From contig CAJVZD010000050.1 of NCBI GenBank assembly GCA_913019905.1, positions 1-36,614 of the forward strand: 36,614 bases of DNA, written 5' to 3'. Shown here piece after piece: positions 16,730 through 24,620 of the stretch. How positions within the stretch are numbered: position 1 is the stretch's first letter; every line of letters starts with the position of its first letter. A model generated the notes under the pieces. That model was given only the letters and a program-made list of their open reading frames with translations, had not been told where the DNA came from and did no database searches. A program made the position numbers and the translations under genes. This stretch comes from an uncultured Cellvibrionales bacterium (GTDB taxonomy: Bacteria; Pseudomonadota; Gammaproteobacteria; Pseudomonadales; Dasaniaceae).

Positions 16730-17911
16730 ATGCCACTGCAACAGCCCCTAACTTTGATCGAGAACGCCAATCTGTATGACCCAGAACCGGTAGGTACGAA
16801 ATCACTCTTAATCGGCGGCGGCAAAATTTTGGCCATCAGCGATACTCGCATGCAGTTTCCTCCAGAATTGGCTGTCGATAGTGTAGATTTTGCCGGGAAA
16901 ACAGTTATTCCCGGTTTTATCGATTGTCATTCACACATTACCGGTGGCGGTGGTGAAGCGGGATTTTCTACCCGCGTACCCCCGGTACCCCTTAGTAAAT
17001 TTACTTCTGCCGGTGTCACAACGGTCGTTGGCTTATTGGGGACTGACGACACGGCCCGTACCACAGGAGAGTTGGTATCAACCGTTTATGCTTTGCGAGA
17101 ACAAGGCCTGTCGGCGTTTTGTTGGACCGGCGGATACCATTTACCACTAACGACGCTTACCGGCAGTGCGCGAAGTGATATCGTTTTTATTGAGCCAGTC
17201 ATTGGGATTGGAGAGTTTGCAATAAGCGACCATCGATCGAGCCAACCGCAATTCGATGAAATAATACGCCTGGCCAGTGAAGCTCACGTTGCGGGACTGA
17301 TGACAGGTAAAGCTGGAATTATTCATTTTCATCTTGGAGATGGAGACCGAAAACTCGCCTTGATCGAGCGGGCTATTGCAGAGACCGAAATTCCGCCACG
17401 AGTTTTTCATCCTACCCATGTTAATCGCAATAAACCGCTGTTTCAGCACGCTTGTAATCTGCTCAGCAGCGGTTGCTACATTGATTTAACCGCTTTCCCA
17501 AAGAATGCAGTCGAACCTGGTATTAGCGCCGCACAAGCGCTGGTCGATATCATTGAGCTGGGACTACCGCTCGAGCAAGTCACCGTCAGTTCAGACGGTG
17601 GAGGTTGCATGCCGTTTTTCTCCGAACAGGGAGAACTGACGCACATGGATTTCGGAGACCCCAATACTCTCTCTCAGACTCTCAAAGACGCAATAGAATC
17701 AGGTTTGGACCTTGAACAAATATTGCCCGTTTTTACCCGCAATGTCGCAAAACTCTTGCGAATGGAAAACAAAGGTCAAATTAGTGTCGGCTGCGATGCG
17801 GATTTGCTTGCGATTGATCATCATTTTTCCATCACGGATGTTATGGCAATGGGACAGTGGCACAGGTATGACAACAAAAGAGTAAAAAAAGGATTTTTCG
17901 AGCAGGAATAA
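16730..17911 (+). CDS. iadA: Isoaspartyl dipeptidase (beta-aspartyl peptidase)
   Basis: A 393-residue amidohydrolase of peptidase family M38 (E. coli IadA is 390). It hydrolyses beta-Asp-X dipeptides; in this cluster the expected substrate is beta-Asp-Arg released from cyanophycin, giving Asp and Arg. Visible: the metal motif H-S-H (His67, His69), G-G-G-G-E-A-G, T-G-G-Y-H (Tyr of the active site), I-S-D-H-R, F-H-L-G-D, P-T-H-V-N-R and the catalytic S-S-D-G. Where E. coli has carboxylated Lys162 bridging the two zinc ions, this protein has Glu162 (G-I-G-E-F-A-I-S-D-H-R). The start ATG has no Shine-Dalgarno. It is the first gene of iadA-cphB-cphA-paralogue, 68 bp before cphB. Confidence 0.93.
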   Translation: MPLQQPLTLIENANLYDPEPVGTKSLLIGGGKILAISDTRMQFPPELAVDSVDFAGKTVIPGFIDCHSHITGGGGEAGFSTRVPPVPLSKFTSAGVTTVVGLLGTDDTARTTGELVSTVYALREQGLSAFCWTGGYHLPLTTLTGSARSDIVFIEPVIGIGEFAISDHRSSQPQFDEIIRLASEAHVAGLMTGKAGIIHFHLGDGDRKLALIERAIAETEIPPRVFHPTHVNRNKPLFQHACNLLSSGCYIDLTAFPKNAVEPGISAAQALVDIIELGLPLEQVTVSSDGGGCMPFFSEQGELTHMDFGDPNTLSQTLKDAIESGLDLEQILPVFTRNVAKLLRMENKGQISVGCDADLLAIDHHFSITDVMAMGQWHRYDNKRVKKGFFEQE

Positions 17912-17979
17912 GCAGAGGGCGGTTTTAATCAGCACAACATTCTACTACATTATTGTTACTATCAGTCAAGAGGTCATAT

Positions 17980-18801
17980 ATGTGTCCAGCAAAAATTGCT
18001 GAAGGCGAAACACGCGGTTACGTGATTCCCATCGGTGGCGCTGAAGAGAAAATTCAGAACCCGGTAATTTTGAAAAAATTTGTTGAACTCTGCGGCGGCG
18101 AAAAAGCCCGTATTGTCATCATACCTACAGCGTCTCAATTGGACGATACTGGCGCAACTTACGAAGAGTTATTTCGAGCGTTAGGCGTTGGTAATGCCGT
18201 ATCTTTGCCGATAGAAGGCAGAGACGATGCGCTTAACGAAGTTAATATAGCGGAGCTGGAAAAAGCAACCGGCATTTTTATGACAGGCGGCAATCAATTG
18301 CGCCTCTCTACGATATTGGGTGGTACACCGATCGCGCAGGCAATTCGTCGACTCAACTCTGCGGGTGTTCATGTTGCAGGTACATCTGCAGGTGCTGCGA
18401 TAATGCCGGAACATATGATAGCCGGAGGCTCGGCTGATACGCTACCTAACGAAAACGGGGTGACGTTGGCACCGGGATTAGGCTTGATCAACAAGGTGAT
18501 ACTCGATCAGCACTTCAGCGAACGAAACCGCTGGGGTAGGCTCATGTCAGCTATTGCTTACAATCCCTTCGCCTCAGCGTTAGGTATTGACGAGGATACC
18601 GCCGTGTTCATAGCACCCAATAATATACTCGAAGTTGTCGGTAGTGGAAGCGTACTAGTGATAGACCCCGCCGGCCTCCAATACAGCTCAATGGCCGAAG
18701 CGGGTTCGGGTTCAGCCTTAACCATGCTCGGACTAAAAGTCCATATGCTGAGTTCCGGCTCGAGTTACGATACGGCCAGTCGGGAGGCATTTAAGCCATA
18801 A
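17980..18801 (+). CDS. cphB: Cyanophycinase
   Basis: A 273-residue serine exopeptidase of family S51 that cuts cyanophycin into beta-Asp-Arg dipeptides in the cytoplasm. The N-terminus has Y-V-I-P-I-G-G-A-E, the mid part M-T-G-G-N-Q-L-R-L, and the nucleophile elbow G-T-S-A-G-A with Ser136; D-Q-H-F-S-E-R-N-R follows and is typical of the substrate site. I start it at ATG 17980, because AAGAGG at 17968-17973 is 6 nt upstream; a TTG at 17953 would add nine residues without support. It lies between iadA and cphA on the same strand. Confidence 0.95.
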   Translation: MCPAKIAEGETRGYVIPIGGAEEKIQNPVILKKFVELCGGEKARIVIIPTASQLDDTGATYEELFRALGVGNAVSLPIEGRDDALNEVNIAELEKATGIFMTGGNQLRLSTILGGTPIAQAIRRLNSAGVHVAGTSAGAAIMPEHMIAGGSADTLPNENGVTLAPGLGLINKVILDQHFSERNRWGRLMSAIAYNPFASALGIDEDTAVFIAPNNILEVVGSGSVLVIDPAGLQYSSMAEAGSGSALTMLGLKVHMLSSGSSYDTASREAFKP

Positions 18802-18889
18802 TGTTGTAAGCTTAAAAAAAGGACTATTTTTTCGTCGATCATCGATTACATTAGATCGCCAATAAACACCAAATAAGTGGATCATTATA

Positions 18890-21709
18890 ATGAAAATATT
18901 ATCCTCAAATGTATACGTCGGCCCCAACGTTTATGCGCGCTTTCCCGTCATTCGCCACGTGGTCGACATCGGAATTTTGGAAGAATGGCCCTCTGTTAAA
19001 TTAGGCGAAGATTTTATCGAAGGCTTGCTAAAGGCGCTTCCTAGTTTAGCAGAACATGGTTGTTCTTACGGAGAGCCGGGCGGGTTTGTAAGGCGACTAA
19101 AAGAAGATGACGGTACCTGGATAGGCCATATTTGGGAGCATGTCACCCTCGAACTCCAGTGTATAGCGGGAGTAGAAGTTACCTTTGGCAAAACCCGAGG
19201 CGCGGGCGAAGTCGGTCAATACAATTTGGTGTATGAATACAAACAACGTGATGTCGGGATCGAGGCCGCAAAATTGGGTAGAAACCTCTTAATTTCTCTA
19301 ATGCCCGAATCAATAAAAAGCCAACTACATAGCCGTATTGAAGATGATTTCGATTTCAGCGAAGAACTCACTGATTTTGTTCGCTTTAGTCAACGTAAGG
19401 AATTTGGACCCAGTACCGGCTCGTTGGTTAAAGCCGCTGAAGAACGTGACATTCCGTGGTTACGTCTCAATAATTACAGCTTGGTTCAGTTCGGCCATGG
19501 TAAATATCAACAACGAATTCAAGCGACTATCACTAGCCAAACAAGCCACATCGCCGTCGAAATTTCCTGTGATAAGGAAGATACCCATAATCTTCTTAAC
19601 GATTTGGGTTTACCGGTACCTCAACAGCGCATGATTTACTCCGCTCGTGAAGCCGTTCGAGTCGCCGAAAGAATAGGCTACCCGGTCGTTGTTAAACCGC
19701 TAAATGCCAACCATGGTCGAGGAGTCTCTATCGATCTAACGACCTCCGAGCAGATTGAAGTCGCCTTTGACTTTGCTAAGGAACATGGCACCAGTCGCGC
19801 GGTCCTGGTGGAGTCTTTTCTGCAGGGGATGGATCATCGAATGCTGGTCGTCAATGGCGAACTGGTAGCAGTAGCGAAACGCGTGCCGGGGCATGTTATT
19901 GGCGATGGCAATAGTACTATCGAAAAACTCATCGACGCCGTAAACGAGGACCCGCGCAGAGGCGTAGGCCATGAAAAAGTACTGACTCGTCTTGAGCTCG
20001 ACAAACAGGCTCGGCGCTTACTGGAAGAAGCGGAACTCAGTCCCGATTCTGTATTGCCGGATGGAGAGATATTTTATCTGCGTGCCACTGCCAATTTATC
20101 GACGGGAGGCACTGCAATAGATGTCACTGATATTGTGCATCCCGATAACAGAGCAATGGCAGAACGAGCAGTTAGCGCTGTGGGGCTTGATATCGGCGGT
20201 GTAGATTTCCTCATTTCAGATATTACCCAGTCCTACAAGGAAATTGGCGGAGGCATCGTTGAAATTAATGCGGCGCCGGGTTTCCGTATGCATGTCGCAC
20301 CCAGCGAGGGGACTGCTCGAGATGTATCCGGCAAGGTTATGGAAATGCTCTTTCCACCTGGCGCACCGACTCGTATTCCAATCGCCGGGATTACGGGTAC
20401 CAATGGTAAAACCACGACTTCCCGGATGTTATCTCATATTCTCAAAACCGCCGGCCATGTCGTTGGTATGACCTCGACAGATGGGGTTTATATCGACGGA
20501 CATCTCTCGGTGAAAGGTGATATGACAGGCCCGGTATCGTCCAAAATCGTGCTACGGGATCCTTCAGTTGATATTGCCGTATTGGAAACCGCGAGAGGCG
20601 GTATTGCTAGAGCAGGTCTTGGTTACAGCGAAAGCGATGTCGCGGCTGTATTGAACATTCAAGAAGACCACCTGGGCATGCGTGGTATCGATACCTTGGA
20701 CCAATTAGCGGAAGTCAAACGGATTGTTGTCGAAGTCGCGAGAAACACCGCGGTACTCAACGCCGACGATCCTCTCTGCTTGAAAATGGCAGACTTTACC
20801 AAGGCCGAGCACCTTTGCTACGTCACCATGAACACCGGTCACGGCCTAGTACGTGAACACATTCGGTCCGGAGGCCGCGCCGTCGTACTGGAAAAAGGTA
20901 TCAATGGCGATATGATAACCCTATACGATAACGGCTCGCACATACCACTATTATGGACCCATCTTGTTCCTGCCACACTCGAAGGCAAAGCGATGCATAA
21001 CGTGCAAAACGTGATGTTCGCAGCTGCCCTCGCCTTCAGTATGGGAAAATCTCTCGAAGATATTCGCCACGGCTTACGCACTTTCAACACAACATTTTTC
21101 CAGGCACCGGGCCGAATGAATGTGTACGATGAGCACCCCTTCAGAGTCATACTCGACTACGCCCACAACGCAGACGGCGTGCGCTACATGAGTGATCTGG
21201 CTAGCAAACTGACGGTCAACGGTAAACGCATTGTTGTGATTGCTGGCCCGGGCGACCGCCGAGATATCGATCTCGAAAACATCGCAAACGCAGCCGCCGG
21301 TAAGTTTGACCTCTATGTTTTAAAGCGCGACGATAATCTTCGCGGACGTGAATCTGACGAAGTACCTCTGCACATGAAAAACACCTTGATTCAGGCCGGT
21401 ATTGCCGAAAATCAAATACTTGTTATTCCCGACGAAGTCACCGCAATCGATCGAGCGTTAGAACTCGCAGAAGTCGACGATCTGGTCATCATATTCGGCG
21501 ATGCCATTACCCGCTGCTGGAAACAGATCATCCATTTTGACGGCGCAACCGGTGACGCCCAAACCACCAGCCGGAAACCGCTAGACACCGTAGAATCAAT
21601 GCTGGAGTCAGCCGAACCCGATCCCTTTGTTCTAGAAAGCGGGATGAAAATCGTTAAGGACGATCGCGGTGTGCGCTTAGTCTCCGAACATGATGAAGAG
21701 AGTGACTAG
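18890..21709 (+). CDS. cphA: Cyanophycin synthetase
   Basis: A 939-residue CphA1-type enzyme that makes multi-L-arginyl-poly-L-aspartate by ATP-dependent addition of Asp and Arg. Order: an N-domain (about 1-160, with the H-I-W-E-H motif), an ATP-grasp domain (about 220-480, with V-V-K-P-L-N-A-N-H-G-R-G near 265 and V-E-I-N-A-A-P-G near 455) that adds Asp, and a Mur-ligase-like domain (about 490-880) that adds Arg, with P-loop G-I-T-G-T-N-G-K-T-T starting at Gly500, Q-E-D-H-L-G and D-Y-A-H-N. A tail of about 60 residues follows, making it a little longer than most CphA. It is 88 bp after cphB and 11 bp before the paralogue. Confidence 0.97.
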   Translation: MKILSSNVYVGPNVYARFPVIRHVVDIGILEEWPSVKLGEDFIEGLLKALPSLAEHGCSYGEPGGFVRRLKEDDGTWIGHIWEHVTLELQCIAGVEVTFGKTRGAGEVGQYNLVYEYKQRDVGIEAAKLGRNLLISLMPESIKSQLHSRIEDDFDFSEELTDFVRFSQRKEFGPSTGSLVKAAEERDIPWLRLNNYSLVQFGHGKYQQRIQATITSQTSHIAVEISCDKEDTHNLLNDLGLPVPQQRMIYSAREAVRVAERIGYPVVVKPLNANHGRGVSIDLTTSEQIEVAFDFAKEHGTSRAVLVESFLQGMDHRMLVVNGELVAVAKRVPGHVIGDGNSTIEKLIDAVNEDPRRGVGHEKVLTRLELDKQARRLLEEAELSPDSVLPDGEIFYLRATANLSTGGTAIDVTDIVHPDNRAMAERAVSAVGLDIGGVDFLISDITQSYKEIGGGIVEINAAPGFRMHVAPSEGTARDVSGKVMEMLFPPGAPTRIPIAGITGTNGKTTTSRMLSHILKTAGHVVGMTSTDGVYIDGHLSVKGDMTGPVSSKIVLRDPSVDIAVLETARGGIARAGLGYSESDVAAVLNIQEDHLGMRGIDTLDQLAEVKRIVVEVARNTAVLNADDPLCLKMADFTKAEHLCYVTMNTGHGLVREHIRSGGRAVVLEKGINGDMITLYDNGSHIPLLWTHLVPATLEGKAMHNVQNVMFAAALAFSMGKSLEDIRHGLRTFNTTFFQAPGRMNVYDEHPFRVILDYAHNADGVRYMSDLASKLTVNGKRIVVIAGPGDRRDIDLENIANAAAGKFDLYVLKRDDNLRGRESDEVPLHMKNTLIQAGIAENQILVIPDEVTAIDRALELAEVDDLVIIFGDAITRCWKQIIHFDGATGDAQTTSRKPLDTVESMLESAEPDPFVLESGMKIVKDDRGVRLVSEHDEESD

Positions 21710-21720
21710 CGAGAAAAATA

Positions 21721-23451
21721 ATGAGCCATCTCAAGCTAGAAATAGACGACAGTCGCCGTCTGACAGGTAAGAATTTCTTGTGGCAGTTTCCCGGCGCGAT
21801 AATGGATGCGTGGGTAGACGGCGTTGACAAAAAAGAAGTCGCAAACTGCTGGCAAGGCTTTGCAAGACTACTGTTAGACGGCGTTGGCTGGACGACAGAG
21901 CAAACCATTTTCCGTATTTTTGAAGACGGCATCAGCGTTTGCCTCAGTGCGCCAATTGACGCACTTTACGCAGCGACCGACATTAACGAATGTGCATGGC
22001 AACTCACTTGTATTGAGCTGCGAAAAAGACTCGAGCCGGGTATGGTGCCAGAAGAAATCGAACCACTGGAATCAATGATCCAGCGCTTGTCGATAACGAT
22101 CGCCGATGAAATCAACCCCTCGCTGCTCTCGTTAGTGTCTGAGGCGGAAACCCACGGTGCTCCCTGGCTTGCCGATGACGATGAGTTTTCCCTTGGATAC
22201 GGGAATTATTCACAGGTTTGGCCAATCATAGATCTACCGACTAGCTCTACCCTGCAGTGGCGAAATTTTAAGTCAGTCCCGACCGTCTATGTAACGGGCA
22301 CCAACGGGAAATCAACCACCGTCAGACTGACGTCGGCCATCATGGCTGAGGCGAACCTGTGCTGCGGCGTGACGTCTACGGACTTTATTCGCGTCGGTGA
22401 AACCATCATAGATAGTGGGGATTATTCCGGTCCAGGTGGAGCGCGGACTTTACTTCGCCATCCGGGCGTAGAAGTTGCTTTGTTAGAAGTCGCGCGTGGT
22501 GGCTTGTTGCGCAGGGGCTTACCCGTTCCTAATGTTGACGTCGCCCTGGTAACAAATATTGCCGAAGATCATCTGGGTCAATACGGTATCAATACGCTCG
22601 AAGCTCTTACCCAAGCTAAATGTATTGTCGCAAAAGGCCTCGATAAAAACGGCATTCTAATTCTCAACGCGGATGACAGCAATCTAGTCGCGTATGCTGA
22701 AGCGCTGCCAGAAAATGAGCAAGCAAGCAACATTTCTCAAAAAAATATCTGCTGGTTTTCACTATCCAAAGACAACCCCGTATTGAAACAATATCCCGGG
22801 GCATGTTGCTATCTTGACCAGAGCATGATGGTTTTTGAACGCGACGGCCAGCGCATACCGGTAATAGACGTGAAAGATGTGCCAATGTGTTTGAATGGTG
22901 CAGCCAAGCACAATGTTCAAAATGCACTGGGCGCTGTAGCTATCGCTTTCCACTTAGATATTTCTGTTGAAGCTATTCGCTGCGGGCTAATGAGCTTCAA
23001 CAGCGACGTAAATGACAATCCCGGGCGCGGTAATATTTTTAAATATCGCGGCGCAACGGTCGTAGTCGATTTTGCTCACAACGTTCATAGTATGGACGCG
23101 ATGGCTTCAACATGGGGCAGCATGAGCTCAGGTAAAAAAAACTTACTGTTGTGTGCAGCGGGAGATCGGAGCGATTTTGAAATCGAATCAATGACCCGGT
23201 CCGCATTGGCTATGGCCCCGGATCACTTAGTCATCGCCGAGTTACCCAATTATCTTCGTGGACGACAACCGGGCGAAGTATCGCAGGTGATCGCAGCCGC
23301 GGCTAAAGAGCACATGCCCACCACGAAACTAACTTTCTCCGATTGCCCATTGTCGGGTGCTAAAGCCATTCTAGATCAAATACAGGAAGGCGAACTAGCC
23401 CTTTTAATGGCTTTAGACCAGCGCGACAAAATTGCCGATCTAATGAACTAA
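21721..23451 (+). CDS. Mur-ligase-only cyanophycin synthetase paralogue (CphA'-like)
   Basis: A 576-residue protein starting 11 bp after cphA, so certainly co-transcribed. From about residue 180 on it parallels the Mur ligase half of CphA: P-loop V-T-G-T-N-G-K-S-T-T starting at Val191 (Lys197), E-V-A-R-G-G-L-L-R-R-G, A-E-D-H-L-G, K-H-N-V-Q-N, G-R-G-N, D-F-A-H-N and G-D-R-S-D. No ATP-grasp motif is present. The first 180 residues are not recognisable to me; W-Q-F-P-G-A-I-M-D-A-W and a long E-rich helix can be seen. Truncated CphA-like proteins beside cphA have been reported in non-cyanobacterial genomes, but I know of no settled function. It could charge the chain with Arg, assist CphA, or act on dipeptides. 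Confidence 0.9.
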   Translation: MSHLKLEIDDSRRLTGKNFLWQFPGAIMDAWVDGVDKKEVANCWQGFARLLLDGVGWTTEQTIFRIFEDGISVCLSAPIDALYAATDINECAWQLTCIELRKRLEPGMVPEEIEPLESMIQRLSITIADEINPSLLSLVSEAETHGAPWLADDDEFSLGYGNYSQVWPIIDLPTSSTLQWRNFKSVPTVYVTGTNGKSTTVRLTSAIMAEANLCCGVTSTDFIRVGETIIDSGDYSGPGGARTLLRHPGVEVALLEVARGGLLRRGLPVPNVDVALVTNIAEDHLGQYGINTLEALTQAKCIVAKGLDKNGILILNADDSNLVAYAEALPENEQASNISQKNICWFSLSKDNPVLKQYPGACCYLDQSMMVFERDGQRIPVIDVKDVPMCLNGAAKHNVQNALGAVAIAFHLDISVEAIRCGLMSFNSDVNDNPGRGNIFKYRGATVVVDFAHNVHSMDAMASTWGSMSSGKKNLLLCAAGDRSDFEIESMTRSALAMAPDHLVIAELPNYLRGRQPGEVSQVIAAAAKEHMPTTKLTFSDCPLSGAKAILDQIQEGELALLMALDQRDKIADLMN

Positions 23452-23462
23452 CGACCAAATGG

Positions 23463-23537
23463 CCTAACGACATAATCACCTAACTACCTAGTCCCCTAAC
23501 TATCTAGTACCTCGACCTATCTTGTCCCTCGACCTAT
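23463..23537. repeat. Degenerate tandem repeat, about five units of 15-17 bp
   Basis: Directly after the paralogue stop codon, five consecutive segments each begin CCTAAC or CCTCGAC and continue with a CTA-rich tail (for example CCTAACTACCTAGTCC). The copies have drifted. The gap to the convergent FAH gene (219 bp) shows no clear terminator. Confidence 0.6.
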
Positions 23538-23670
23538 GAAGTGAAACTAGCTAGCGAGTGCATTTCCCTTGCGCAGCATTCAGTAAAAAATCTAGTCGAT
23601 TAATCGCTTAAACCTTATAATTCCACTCGCGATATTGTCAATATGTTATAAGGTGTTCTAGATTCGGTAC

Positions 23671-24549
23671 TCAATCAATAATTGTTTCTGCTTGCTTGTC
23701 GACACAGGTATTAGTCAAGGATCCTATTCCGTCAATTTCAATACGCATGACGTCACCGTTTTTCAGAAATTGGCCCGGTTTCATAGCTCCACCGACGCCG
23801 CTCGGTGTACCACTGAAAATCACGTCACCGGGGTTCAAAGTAAAAGCGGCGCTCAAATGGGCGACTTGCTCAAAGCAATTAAAAATTAAATGTTCGGTAT
23901 TTGAGTCCTGGCGTTTCTCTTCATTGATAAAACACTTGATGGATTTATTGTGAGGATTACCAAATTCGTCGGCAGTGACGATCCAAGGGCCTATTGGGCC
24001 ATGTGTCTCAAAGGATTTACCGATCGTAAACTGAGGAGTCCGTAGTTGCCAATCCCGCACCGATACGTCATTCCCACAGGTGTATCCAGCAATCACTTCG
24101 TGAGCACGGTCTACCGGTACATGACGACAAGTTCGGCCAATGACAAAACACATCTCGGCTTCGTAATCGATAAAGTCTGGAGCAACGGAGGGAATATCAA
24201 CATTTTGATCCGGGCCCAGGACAGAGTTCCATTGTTTGTTAAACCAAATTTGGTGTTTCGGCATTTCCATGCCACTTTCCGCAACATGGTCCGCGTAATT
24301 GAGACCAATAGCCAGCATTTTTCCCGGATTAAGAATGGGTGCTTCCAGACGAACCTCGTCAAGTTTAATGGCAGCACCGGTATTGCCAAGCGATGCTTCG
24401 GCAACGGCCATAGCATCGTTGCCGCCGCACAAAAAGCTCTTCATGTTTGTGGGTAAGGTCGGTGCAGCCAAAGAAAAATCGATAAGCTTGTCGTCGACAA
24501 TCGCTCCGATACGAGTGCTATTTGCTGTGGTAAAAGTGACTAGTTTCAT
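23671..24549 (-). CDS. Fumarylacetoacetate hydrolase (FAH) family protein
   Basis: A 292-residue FAH-fold enzyme, third gene of the leftward TetR-hydroxylase-FAH unit. Family blocks: I-G-L-N-Y-A-D-H in the first part, then the metal ligands D-Y-E-A-E and G-N-D-V-S-V-R-D, K-S-F-E-T-H-G-P-I-G-P-W and S-G-T-P-S-G-V-G. Members hydrolyse or decarboxylate C-C bonds of aromatic ring-fission products or hydrate 2-hydroxydienoates. The extradiol dioxygenase and flavin hydroxylase next to it suggest it acts after meta ring cleavage, but the exact reaction (hydrolase, hydratase or decarboxylase) cannot be read from the sequence. It lies 71 bp after the hydroxylase. Confidence 0.93.
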   Translation of the reverse strand: MKLVTFTTANSTRIGAIVDDKLIDFSLAAPTLPTNMKSFLCGGNDAMAVAEASLGNTGAAIKLDEVRLEAPILNPGKMLAIGLNYADHVAESGMEMPKHQIWFNKQWNSVLGPDQNVDIPSVAPDFIDYEAEMCFVIGRTCRHVPVDRAHEVIAGYTCGNDVSVRDWQLRTPQFTIGKSFETHGPIGPWIVTADEFGNPHNKSIKCFINEEKRQDSNTEHLIFNCFEQVAHLSAAFTLNPGDVIFSGTPSGVGGAMKPGQFLKNGDVMRIEIDGIGSLTNTCVDKQAETIID

Positions 24550-24620
24550 CTGTAGTTCCTACCTGTTAAATAAAATTGCTGTAGAGTTAAATGTAATTGT
24601 TAGGGCTTAAAACGTGATTG

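Noticed and set aside
21721..23451. Paralogue of cphA as a pseudogene
   Set aside because: The frame is open for 576 codons, spacing to cphA is tight and the Mur ligase motifs are intact.
23624..23630. CACTCGC inverted to GCGAGTG at 23554-23560 as a terminator for the cyanophycin operon
   Set aside because: The loop would be more than 60 bases and there is no T-run after it.
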